64,000 bases of DNA from Byssothecium circinans (lineage: Eukaryota; Ascomycota; Dothideomycetes; Pleosporales; Massarinaceae): the NCBI GenBank assembly GCA_010015675.1, contig ML976991.1:1031017-1095016 (forward strand). The letters are read 5' to 3'. The notes under the pieces are model-generated. The model saw only the letters and a list, made by a program, of their open reading frames with translations. It was not told the DNA's origin and did not search any database. Below, one piece after another: positions 44,301-54,394 of this stretch (positions are counted from its first letter, which is position 1; each line of letters opens with the position of its first letter). The position numbers were made by a program, and so were the translations under genes.

Positions 44301-45753
44301 TGAGCACAGAAGCCGCGTCAACCAAGTCCGATAAAGGTCGCATATCAGCCTTGGAGAAGAGTATCGCCTCGATGGAGAAGGAGGTCACAAAACTTCGTGC
44401 AGAGACGTCTGGTGTTGAGGCCGAGATCAAGGCACTGCAGGACAAAATCATGGAGGTTGGCGGTGTCAAGCTCCGTGGTCAAAAGGCCAAGGTAGATGGC
44501 TTGAAGCAGCAAATCGACACGCTCACAGATAAATGTTCAAATGCAGAAGTCTCGAAATCAAAAGAGGAAAAACAGCGTGCGAAGCATGAGAAGGCACATG
44601 CTGACGCAATTCGGGACTTGGATAAATTGGCAAAGGATGCTGAGAAGGTTGAAGCGGATATGGATGCACAGAAAGAGAGTGCTGCGGAGATCAGGCAAAG
44701 AGCCGAGGAAGCTTCAGAGGTTTGTCTCCGCATTTCTTTATTTTGGAATATTTGCTAACCATCTTACAGGCTCTTGAGACAAGGAAGGAAGAGCTCCAAG
44801 CGCTCAAGAAAGAGCTCGACGAGAAGACGGCGGAACTCAACGAAACACGCGCCATCGAGATCGAGATGCGTAACAAGCTCGATGAAGGGCAGAAGGGGCT
44901 CAACGAGTACATGAAGAAGCAGCGTTACTTCCAAGACAAGCTCTCCAAGCTCTCCTACACCAGTACTAGCGATCTTGGCGAAGAGCAAGAGTCCGGAGGG
45001 TTACCCACCTACACCAAGGACGAGCTCCAGGACATGGACAAGGGCGTCATCCAGGAAGAGATTGCGGCGTTGGAGAAGAAGAACGAGAATGTCTCTGTGG
45101 ATCTCTCCGTTCTCGCCGAATACCGCAAGCGCGTCGAAGAACACGCAGCGCGAAGTCTCGATCTCGCTGAAGCGGTGTCTGCCCGCGACACAGCGAAAAA
45201 GCGATGCGATGAGCTTCGACGGCTGCGGCTAGAGGGCTTCATGGAGGGTTTCAGCATCATCACTGCTCGATTGAAGGAAATGTACCAAATGATCACCATG
45301 GGCGGCAATGCGGAGCTCGAACTTGTCGACTCGCTTGATCCCTTCTCAGAAGGCATCCTCTTCAGCGTCATGCCCCCCAAGAAGAGCTGGAAAAACATTT
45401 CTAATCTGTCGGGTGGTGAGAAGACGTTGAGCTCACTGGCGCTGGTGTTCGCACTGCATCACTACAAACCGACGCCGCTTTACGTCATGGATGAAATTGA
45501 CGCTGCGCTGGACTTCAGAAACGTGTCGATTGTCGCGAGTTATATCCAGCAGAGGACGAAGAACGCGCAGTTTATTGTCATTTCGTTGAGGAACAACATG
45601 TTTGAGCTTGCCGCGAGGTTGGTGGGTGTGTACAAGGTTAATCATATGGTGAGTGGATTTCTGTCCTCCTGTGCGTCGAGGGGTTTGCTAACGTCCGGAT
45701 AGACGAAGAGCGTCACGATCGAAAATAAGGACTACATTACGGCGAGGGCATAG
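41336..45753 (+). CDS. smc4: Structural maintenance of chromosomes protein 4 (condensin)
   Basis: Predicted 1437-residue SMC ATPase of the condensin complex, which compacts chromosomes in mitosis. Exons 41336-44719, 44770-45648, 45703-45753. Residues 1-225 are a Pro/Lys/Glu-rich disordered lead with an AT-hook-like KKRGRPRK. Then come ITWLVLTNFKSYAGEQRVGPF, Walker A GPNGSGKSN (about 263-271), a long coiled coil, the hinge (about 745-930, including GFHGRLGNLG and SGTMSGGG), a second coiled coil, the ABC signature LSGGEKTLSSLALVF (about 1341) and Walker B DEIDAALD. The LTNFKSYAGEQ head and signature are typical of SMC4 rather than SMC1-3. The second and third exons restore frame through the coiled coil and the last 17 residues. 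The start at 41336 is the first ATG with a normal leader. Confidence 0.95.
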
Positions 45754-46195
45754 ATGGCGCCTTCTATCGACGTGGCGTTTGGTTTGGGTGGGCATGGTAT
45801 TTAGTTTGCGCACTGCATTTCTGGGGGTTCTGTTGGTCTAGGTTGGGGATATCGGGTTGTGCATAATAGGATGGCAGCAAGGGTGGAATTAGCATGGCTG
45901 GTTTCGCATCATGATATACTCTGATGATGATGACGTCTTTACAATTCCTCGAATTCACATAAGCATATACGGTGAAGTCAGCGATTGGCTGATGCAAGCC
46001 TTTCAGCCCATCATCATCATGGTTGCCCCGGACAACAGACCTGCCAAACGTGACAACACACAAGCGCGTCCGTGCTTCCAGCTAACCGTCCACGGAATGC
46101 CTCCCTTGAGCAACCTCCACTCCGTATACTTCACACCCAATATCCTCTACCTACGAACGCAACTACGCATGCGCATTGCCTAGCCACAACCCAAC
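45754..46195. other. Intergenic between SMC4 and the abnormal-spindle homologue
   Basis: 3' flank of SMC4 and promoter of the next gene. ATGATGATGACG and CATCATCATCATGG microsatellite-like stretches occur at 45920-46020. No gene recognised. Confidence 0.4.
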
Positions 46196-49100
46196 ATGCG
46201 CCGCTACGTAGAAAGCACGCCATGTCCGCGAAATAGTTATGCATCACACCGCTCGGCGACGTACGCGCCCACAAACTACGGAGACGACGACACGACTGCG
46301 AATATCGACTACACCAGAGAAATACAACATGATGGAATAAGGCATGTGAAGCCCAAGCGGCCGGCGCGCACCATGCGCAGGAGCGCGTTGAATCAGGGAC
46401 TGGATATCTTTGAGGATGTAGCGCAGGAGGAGGAACAAGCACAGCAAGTCTCTGCCGTGGAGGTGAAGAGGAGGGCACCGCTGAAGGAGAGCGGGATGAG
46501 AGCTAGTGTGCTCCCTGAAGGCAGGGTGGAGAAGAAGAGCAGCCTACTTTCTCGAGGAGCACAGAGGATCCATTTGCCCACTGCGCCTGTACCACCAGCG
46601 CCGGTCCCTGCGCCCGAGGTCAAGGAAGCGCGACCGCAGCGCCGACGCGTATCGCAACTTGTGATGGAGAGGCATGCCGTGGAACCGAATGCGACAGTGC
46701 AGTTACGCGAAGAGATGCTGGAGAAGAGGGAATTGAAGAAGTCGGGGCCGAAGAAGGAGCCGAGACGGCGCACTATTTACGTTCCCTCCGATGATACCAC
46801 CATTGTCACCATCCATCCTGGACAATCTCTCCAGGGAAACAAGGCGCGCAATCCACGCCAGAGTAGCCCAAATACTGGACTGGATTTGGTCACGCTATCA
46901 GAAGAGGAGCCGGACGATTTGGTATCAGTCATGAAGAAGGAGAGGAAGGCACCGAGGAAGTCGCTTGCTGCGCCCCCGAAACGCGTCCCGCTGGTTCAGA
47001 CTGGACGTCAAGGGTCTTCATTCGAACATGACATATATGGCCAGGGCGGCGGGAAAGAGAATGTGCCGCCTGGTATGGAGGTCTTCGAGGGCAAGGATGG
47101 CTCAACGCATATTGAGTTCAACTTCAGTAAAGAGGCGGACAAGAAGACTACGGTTAAACCGGCGAAGGTGCATTTCACCACCAAGGGTTCTGAAGCGAGT
47201 TCACGGGCAACGACAAAGAAAGAGGGTACACAGAAGAGGTTGAGGTCTCATCTTGCGTGCGACGGGTCGCCTGCAAAATCCGTCAAAACGAAAGCCGATG
47301 CACTGGCTTCTTCTACACGCGCACCCGCGCCGAGACCTTCTATCAAGAACAGCATCAAACGCCAGATCTCGAAGAATACTCGCACGCCTCTGTCGTCTTC
47401 GTCTCCGTTTCATACAGATCGATCACCACCTACCGCGCTCAGACGGCAGAGGGTAGAGCGTGCGCCGACGAAGATCACTTTAATGCACGAGGTTGGCCGA
47501 CCGCAACAGCCACTAAAGGAGAAATACCCCGTTCTGTCTGAAGACCTTGCCCGTCCAGAGCTATACGAGGACAACTGGCTTACGTACCAAGAGGTCGCTA
47601 TCACGCAGTTGCTGAACTCGATGTGTGATACTGCGAGCAGAGACCCTAATGCGGAGCAGAGCTCAGAAGAACTGAGGAGGAAGCTGTTGGAGCTATATCA
47701 TGAGCCTTCCATGCCGGCATTGCACAAGCGACTTCAAGCCTCGTTACAATATGGCGCTTTGAGCATACCCAAGGATCTCCTCACTCAGACTCTCCGATTG
47801 AAGGACGATGTTGGTCTGCGCAAGAAGTTTCTCAACTTGTGGGTCAAGACATACGACTTGACGTCCCTCCGAGCCGCTGCCGAGACAGTCATTGGACGTC
47901 AGATCAGTGTCCCTTCACGCCTTTCGAGTGGCTCAACTAGCTCTGACGATGGATCACGTCTCATGCGAGCAGAACGTCGAGCTATTGAGAACTTCCTCGA
48001 TATCTTCCTCATCCGCAATGAGGATGCCGTGCGTGTCAAGAGCGGCGTGGGTAGCATCGCCAGCCTTGCAAGAGGCGACAATGGAGATGATTTTGGCTCT
48101 CACGGCTGGTCATGGAGGCGCACTGCGCTGCGAAGCCTCATGCTCGTCTACCTCCTCGACAAAGCAAAAGTGGCAGACACACTCACCGGATGCTTGTTCC
48201 AACCCACATCGTCCTACAAGACGTCCACGGACGTTCTCCACGCGCTTGCCAACATGCTCCTCCCCTCACACGGCGACATCACACGTCCACTTGGCCACCT
48301 CAACTACAAAGTGGACCACATCCAATACCCGCTTCAAGAATACACCTACCACATCGACAACATCGCCATCGATCTCCGCGACGGTGTCATTCTTACCCGT
48401 CTAGTCGAACTGCTCCTCTACCCTCCAACCACGCTCCTAGCGCGACAAGAAGACACAGTCACCATCACCATGCCCACTGGCGATATCCTCACTAGCGCCT
48501 TCGACTTCTCCGCAAAAGAAAGCTGGGTGCTATCCCAACACCTCAAATTTCCTTCCATCGGCCGCGCCCAGAAACTCTACAACGTCCAAGTCGCCCTCGC
48601 CGCTCTGGACGGCGTCCGCGGCATCCCGATTCAAGCAGTCGGCGGCATCAAACCTGAAGACATCGTCGACGGACACCGCGAGAAAACACTTTCCCTCCTC
48701 TGGTCCCTCGTCGGCAAGCACGGCCTCTCCACACTTGTCGACTGGCCGCAAATCGTCAAGGAAATCGAGCGGTTCCGCGAAAACTGGTATAAGAAACGTG
48801 ATGAATACGAGCAGGGAGCCCTCGATACCGATGACGACGACGCTACCACCGAGCTCGAAGGCTTGGAATACCACAAACGCCTGCTCCTCTCGTGGGCGCG
48901 ATGTATTTCACGAACCCGCGGCCTCCGAGTCACGAATCTCACGACATCGTTTGCGGAGCCGAAAGTGTTGGAGGTTATTGTGGATACGTACCTTCCATCG
49001 ACGATGCTATCGACTATCTCGTCCGGACATACCCACAGGCCCAGTCTCGCGGCTAAGCTCAAAGCGACGGGATGTTCGACCTCCTTCGTCTCTCTATTCA

Positions 49101-49537
49101 CCTCTTCGTCATCGTCATCGTCATCATCATCACCAAACCACACAATCCCCTCCCGAGACTTCACCCTCCTAACCCTAACGTTCCTCGCCTCGCGCCTCCT
49201 CCCCCTCTCCCTCACCCACCGCGCAGCCACCACTGTCCAACGCGCATTCCGCCTCCACATGCTGCGGCGCTCCGTCTCCTCCCACATCGCGAAAATGAAA
49301 GTCGCGCATCAGTGCGCTGTCGTGGCGCGGAAGAGGGAGGAGCTTGTCAGAGCGGCGACGCTGGTTCAGAGACGCTGGAGGGCGGTGCTGGAAAAGAGGG
49401 AGGGCGAGTTGGTGGAGGGGTTGGGCAGGTTTCAGGGCTTGGCGAGGGGGTGGGCGGTGAGGAGGTGGGCGAGACGGGTTACGGGGGGGAAGGTGGGGGG
49501 GAGGGAGAGGGTTCGGCGGAGGATGGGGGGGTGGTAG
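46196..49537 (+). CDS. Abnormal spindle (ASPM/Asp) homologue
   Basis: Intronless 1113-residue protein. The first 450 residues are basic and low in order. A calponin-homology-type region lies at about residues 640-830 (RRTALRSLMLVYLLDKAK, HLNYKVDHIQYPLQEYTYHIDNIAIDLRDGVILTRLVELLL), characteristic of the microtubule-associated spindle protein Asp. IQ-like motifs follow in the C-terminal 100 residues (ATTVQRAFRLHMLRR, AATLVQRRWRAVLEKREG), which would bind calmodulin. The role would be spindle-pole organisation. A run of Ser codons (49108-49130) is a TCN microsatellite. The last 100 bases are very G-rich with several G-runs; a one-base slip there would change the end of the protein. Confidence 0.85.
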   Translation: MRRYVESTPCPRNSYASHRSATYAPTNYGDDDTTANIDYTREIQHDGIRHVKPKRPARTMRRSALNQGLDIFEDVAQEEEQAQQVSAVEVKRRAPLKESGMRASVLPEGRVEKKSSLLSRGAQRIHLPTAPVPPAPVPAPEVKEARPQRRRVSQLVMERHAVEPNATVQLREEMLEKRELKKSGPKKEPRRRTIYVPSDDTTIVTIHPGQSLQGNKARNPRQSSPNTGLDLVTLSEEEPDDLVSVMKKERKAPRKSLAAPPKRVPLVQTGRQGSSFEHDIYGQGGGKENVPPGMEVFEGKDGSTHIEFNFSKEADKKTTVKPAKVHFTTKGSEASSRATTKKEGTQKRLRSHLACDGSPAKSVKTKADALASSTRAPAPRPSIKNSIKRQISKNTRTPLSSSSPFHTDRSPPTALRRQRVERAPTKITLMHEVGRPQQPLKEKYPVLSEDLARPELYEDNWLTYQEVAITQLLNSMCDTASRDPNAEQSSEELRRKLLELYHEPSMPALHKRLQASLQYGALSIPKDLLTQTLRLKDDVGLRKKFLNLWVKTYDLTSLRAAAETVIGRQISVPSRLSSGSTSSDDGSRLMRAERRAIENFLDIFLIRNEDAVRVKSGVGSIASLARGDNGDDFGSHGWSWRRTALRSLMLVYLLDKAKVADTLTGCLFQPTSSYKTSTDVLHALANMLLPSHGDITRPLGHLNYKVDHIQYPLQEYTYHIDNIAIDLRDGVILTRLVELLLYPPTTLLARQEDTVTITMPTGDILTSAFDFSAKESWVLSQHLKFPSIGRAQKLYNVQVALAALDGVRGIPIQAVGGIKPEDIVDGHREKTLSLLWSLVGKHGLSTLVDWPQIVKEIERFRENWYKKRDEYEQGALDTDDDDATTELEGLEYHKRLLLSWARCISRTRGLRVTNLTTSFAEPKVLEVIVDTYLPSTMLSTISSGHTHRPSLAAKLKATGCSTSFVSLFTSSSSSSSSSSPNHTIPSRDFTLLTLTFLASRLLPLSLTHRAATTVQRAFRLHMLRRSVSSHIAKMKVAHQCAVVARKREELVRAATLVQRRWRAVLEKREGELVEGLGRFQGLARGWAVRRWARRVTGGKVGGRERVRRRMGGW

Positions 49538-50258
49538 TGGTTGGGGGCTTGTTCGCCTGGAAGAAAGTTGAGCAGGGGGGGATGGTGGACTTCGTGATCC
49601 GGGGCGGCGGGGGTGGTTCTTAAGGGGAGTGATGGTTTGGTGTTCTGACAGAGACGGATTGTTAGATTGATAATTGGGAGGGGGTTTTGGATAGGTTTTC
49701 TGCGGGCTGGGATTTCGGAGTCGGGGTCGGGGTGGGGGTCGCGGTTGGGGGTTATGAATTAACGACCTTTCAGGCTTTCCATCCTTCCTTCCTCCACTTC
49801 TATTCTATTATATTCTCTTGTTTAATTTTTTTTTTCGATCCTTTGGCGCGTGACGCGGCCTCCCTTCCTGCTCGGCTGGAATCGAGTTGACACTGCCGTT
49901 TTAAACAACTTTCCGCCTTTCTTTTTTACTTCGATTCGTAGAGGGTGTGGTATAGCGAGGGAAGTATCAAGGCAAGGTGGCATTCATGGTCTTCGCGTTC
50001 CGGACTCTGTCTTCCGTTCTTCTGTCTTCTGCGTGTACCTTGGAATGCATCAACTCCTTAATCTTGATGTGATGAGCGCCTGGGTGTCAGGATTCCCGCC
50101 CCCCTCCATCAAACATGCGTGTAAGACTCGGCCCCCACCCCAACCACCATGTCGCCGGTCCTTCGCAAAGAAATTGAAATGCCATGGGTCTTTGGGTTTC
50201 TGCGGTTGCTGATTGGTTAAGGGGAGTTGGGGGTTGCAGAGAGAAGGGCTGGGCTGGG
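49538..50258. other. 3' flank leading into the repeat array
   Basis: Begins with G-rich DNA continuing from the gene end, then pyrimidine-rich DNA with a T-run near 49830. A short frame at 49850-50212 shows no domain. No gene called. Confidence 0.4.
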
Positions 50259-51746
50259 CTAAAGATTGCAGTGAAATTGGCCCTGGAGTTCGACCAGTTC
50301 TCTGGGTCAGCAATCCGTCGTCCCGGGACCAATGAACCTTGAGCACAAGGGTAAAGGGGGAAGGAAGAGGGAAGGAAGCCCTTGCCCGGGCTAAAGATTG
50401 CAGTGAAATTGGGTGCTCAGTAAGCTGACGCCAGCCAGGGGCTGACTGGTTTACACGCCAACTAGCAGGGGTTCAAGCTAACTGACCGGTTTTCACTGAC
50501 TGACCGGTTTTCAATAGCCACATGCAGCAATCCGTCAAGCCAGGACCAATGAGCCTTAAGGTAGAGTCCTCGCCCGGGCTAAAGATTGCAGTGAAACTTC
50601 TAGCTGATCCGAAATCGCGCCAACTAGCAGGGGTCCAGGCTGACTGACCCAAGTTGACTGACCGGTTTTCAATAATAGCCACATGCAGCAATCCGTTAAG
50701 CCAGAACCAATGAGCCTTGAGGCTAGCATGGCCATAAAAGTAGGAAAGAGGGAAGGAGAGCCCTCACCCGGGCTAAAGATTGTAGTGAAATCTCGCTGGC
50801 AGCTAGTAGGGGCTGGCTGGCACATGGCTGGTTTACAAGCTGACTGACCGGTTTATCTACACACGAACTAGCGGGAGCTTAAAAGTAACTGACCGGTTTT
50901 CAATAACCAGCAATCCATTAAGCCAGGACCAATGAGGCAGGCATGGTTAAACAGGTAAAGAGGGAAGTCCTGACTTCTCGCCCGGGCTAAAGATTGCAGT
51001 GAAATTCCTAATTGGGGGGAATACCTGGGGAAGAAGAGGCGTGCACACGCTAACTAGCTGGTTCACAAGCTGACTGACCGGTTTTCAATAGCCAGCAATC
51101 TATTGACCCAGCAACAATGAGCCTCGAGGCAAGCATGGTACAAAGGATAAAGGGTATAAAAGAGTAGAGTCCTCGCCCAGGCTAAAGATTGCAGTGAAAT
51201 GGACCCGGGCGCCATCAGGGGTTCAAGCTAACCAACCAGTTCTCTAGGTCAGCAATCCGTCAACCAGGACCAATGAGCCTTGAGACGGCATGGTCACAAG
51301 GGTAGAGAAGTGGGAAGGAAAGCCCTTGCCCGGGCTAAAGATTGCAGTGAATCTTACCTCAACTGGTTTGCACGGTAATTGGCCGGTTTACAAGCTGACT
51401 GACCAGTTCTCTGGGTCAGCAATCCGTCGCCCCGGGACCAATAAACCTTGAGCCTTGAAGCAGGCATGGTACAAAGGTAAAGCGGGAAGGAAAAGTCCTC
51501 GCCCGAGCTAAAGACTGCAGTGAAATCTGGCCAGGATCCATTCAGGACCATTTCCCAAACAACCTAGCTGGTTTACAAGCTACCTAACCGGTTTACACAC
51601 AAACAGGGGTTTAAGCTAACTGACCGGTTTTCAATAGCCAGCAATCTGTCGACCCAAGACCAATGAACCTTTAGCGTTGAGGCAGGCATGGTTATAAAGG
51701 TATGAAAGAGTAGAGCCTTCGCCCGGGCTAAAGATTGCAGTGAAGA
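50259..51746 (+). repeat. Array of nine degenerate repeat units
   Basis: The core GCTAAAGATTGCAGTGAA (with small changes) starts at 50259, 50390, 50579, 50772, 50986, 51181, 51334, 51507 and 51727, so spacing varies from 131 to 220 bp. Other shared blocks in most units, in order after the core, are CTGACCGGTTTTCAATAG, CAGCAATCCGTC, GACCAATGAGCCTTGAGG and a TATAAA-like AT patch, followed by an eight-base palindrome GCCCGGGC that touches the next core. GATTGC in the core can pair with GCAATC in the next block. Variants are mostly transitions. The array lies between two convergent gene ends, and frames in it only repeat the same nonsense peptide. It could be a satellite or a nested-insertion product. 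Confidence 0.8.
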
Positions 51747-51995
51747 TCAAAATTTCAAGAACTTTGGTAAACAATCGCTAACGGATTCTCGTTTTTATGA
51801 CATGCGAGGGTAGATATCCAAGAAAAATCGGTAAGAAAAGTTAAATTTATACGCAGTGCGCAGGCCTTAACTAACCACGTGACCAAAACTCGTATAAAGC
51901 TTGCTGCATATTACCTAGGTAATAACTGCTACAAACTTTCGGGCGGTACATGCAAGGCACTCAAAACCTTCGCAAACTGCTACTAAAGTCTTACC

Positions 51996-53852
51996 TCACG
52001 TACGCGTCCGCTTCCTCCACCCCAACACCGTCTTCTCCGGACGCAGCATCTGCAGCAGCAAAACCATCCCCGTATCCCTTAACGTCTCCACCGCCCTCGC
52101 TCTCGCCTCCCCCTCACTCTCTCCCCCACGCCTCGCCGGCTCTACACAGTGCCCGCGGAACATAGCAATCATAACAGCCACATGTTCCACCTGTGCGAAC
52201 TTCTTCCCCGGACACGAGCGCATCCCCTCTCCAAACGGCATATACGCACCCTGTGCTGCTTCAACGAGATATTCCCGCTCATAGACGGGACTGCCATCGC
52301 CCGGTTTGGTTTCGATCCATCGCGAGGGCTTCCATTCCAGGCTGTCGGTGCCCCAGTACTTAGGGTGCGTTTGCAGGGCTTGGAGGTTGAGGATTACGCG
52401 GGTGTGTGGGGGGATGACGATGGGGGAGGTTTCGATCGTGAGGGGGGCGGGTTGGGACGCTGTGCTTTTTACGATGCTGAGGAGGGGGTTGTAGAGGCGC
52501 AGAGTCTCGAGCTGGGGGGGGGGGGGGATGGTAAGCTTAAGCAACGTTCCAGAAGTAACCATATCGTATCTAAAGGATATGTAATGCATAACGTACCAAA
52601 ACAGCTAGAGTCCTGACGAATCGCGGATATAAGGTATACTCCGCATTCACTGTCTCTTTGTCACCTAGAATATAATCCATCTCTTCGGCCATCCACTCCT
52701 GCACCGAAGGGTTGATAGCGAGGAGCATGAAGGTAAACGCGAAAGTGTGGGCTGTGGTGTCGTGGCCAGCGAAATTGTAAACGAATATATTCCCCATGAC
52801 TTCTTCTCGGGAGAGAAGATTCTCCTCGACGGAAGCGCGGACTAATGATGTTAGAAGATTCCCTCGAGCCTTTTCCTCCCGCGCTATCTGCGTGTTCGCG
52901 TTCTCGTTCTCGTCGAACATATCCGTCATGTACTTTTTAAACCTCTCCACTGCACCGCTCACGCGCCGAAGCGCCGGGATGACCGACGATACCCACTTGA
53001 GAGTTCCGGGTCCCAAAGCCAGAATCAAAATGATGTTCTCGAGGATAATGGCCAGGGCGTCGCGGTAGCTGAGTGGGCCGGCAGCGACCCTCTTCTCCCG
53101 CGCGCCGTAGAAGTCGAAGGATTTTCCAAAGGCAGCATGTGCCATGACGTCCAGAGTAAGGGTCCTCGTATCTTGCGTGAGGGTGGAAGGTTTATTGGTA
53201 TCGACATTCTTCCAATACTCGAGGACTTGCTGCCCTTGACGCAGCGACTCAGTCCAAACGAGCGCGTTGGTTCGTTCGGTGAAACTCGCAGCTGTGCATT
53301 TACGGTGGCGCTGCCAGTCTGCACCGTTCAGCTGTTATTTACTTTGATTAGAGCCCGTGATAAGGGAGTCTTTTACGTACGACTAGCACGGACGGGAAGA
53401 AAGGAAGAACATACAGTGGAAAGATTCGGCCCAAACACATCCAACATAGCAAGCATCTCCACCGGCCTCGAAAACACCCCCTGCCGCTCTCGTCGAACAA
53501 CTTCGTGAATCGCATCTGCATTGCACAGGTAAATCCAGTTCAGTCCCGGTGTTACAAACAGTACGGCATCGCCTAGTTCCTTATGGATCCGGTATCTGTC
53601 GTCGAATTGCCAGCCCGCGTAGCAGAACCGGGTGTAGGTGTAGTATCCGCCGCCGAAGGGGAGGTGCTTTAGTAGTCGCAGCACGGGTCGTGATATTAAC
53701 ATCCATAATGGGTTGTCGGGGCTGATGGGGACGATGATTATGGGGAGGCCGACTTTGAGCGCGGTTAGGTAGTTGTGGAAAAGATTCCATATGGTGGAGA
53801 GAAGGAAGAGGGCGATGAGGAGGAGGAGCGTTGTGAGGATGGGGAAGAGCAT
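51996..53852 (-). CDS. Cytochrome P450 monooxygenase
   Basis: Predicted 562-residue microsomal P450 from three exons, 53852-53415, 53331-52597 and 52511-51996. It has an N-terminal membrane anchor (residues 2-22), a C-helix GADWQRHRK (about 149-157), an I-helix oxygen-activation motif AGHDTT (334-339), ExxR as ETLR (393-396) and a haem loop FGEGMRSCPGKKF with the Cys ligand at about 491. All hallmarks are intact. The second intron ends in a run of 14 C on the coding strand immediately before AG, an extreme polypyrimidine tract. The annotated start is the ATG at 53852; a longer frame upstream begins with a non-ATG codon. Substrate unknown; no backbone synthase gene lies nearby. Confidence 0.92.
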
Positions 53853-54394
53853 GGCTGCTGTGTACACAAATTTGATACGATGCCGGTGAATGTGAGAAGG
53901 CAGTGTGGATTAATTAGCAGACATGGAGCGTTGTTGGGCTGCCATTGCGGGTGGGAATGCTCCAGTCTATGTTTTTAAACATCATGATGCTTTGCCGTAG
54001 AGCCGCATGGGCGGCTCAGTTGATTGGATGCATGAGGTGAAGAAAGACTACGAAAAACTTCCGATAGGTGGATTGGACGCGCGCTTGCATACGTCCTCCC
54101 GCACTCAATCATGGCTCAAGTTTGTGATCGGAGAGGACTTTTCATTCCAATACCCTCACCACCCCTCCACCTCCAGAGCGGAAAAGTAGCCATCTATCAA
54201 TACAAAAAAACACCCACCGCCCAAACCTTCCGCGACTGTCCCAACATCTCAGCCCCCACTAAATTGTTTAAAAAAAGGTAGCAGTATATACACACGAAGC
54301 GAACGTGGCATGCTTTGGGCATCGCACTACCCAACCCCATCCCAACAAAACCCCAACTCAATCTTAGATGCTCGTCTCCCCCCTATAATATCGT
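53853..54394. other. P450 promoter and 3' flank of the RCC1-type gene
   Basis: Both neighbours are on the minus strand. A/T-runs occur at 54205-54275. No coding sequence supported. Confidence 0.4.

Noticed and set aside
49072..49623. Overlapping frame at the end of the abnormal-spindle gene
   Set aside because: Its translation is Pro- and Gly-rich low complexity in the wrong frame; the IQ motifs lie in the other frame.
50473..50825. Protein repeats such as FTAIFSPGE on the minus strand
   Set aside because: They follow from the DNA repeat; stops interrupt every frame and no start or splice pattern is consistent.
50259..51746. CRISPR-like reading of the repeat array
   Set aside because: Spacing is irregular (131-220 bp), repeats are degenerate, parts of the spacers are shared between units, and the organism is a eukaryote.
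50259..51746. tRNA-derived SINE units
   Set aside because: GGTTCAAGC resembles a Pol III B box, but no matching A box at a suitable distance and no cloverleaf could be drawn.
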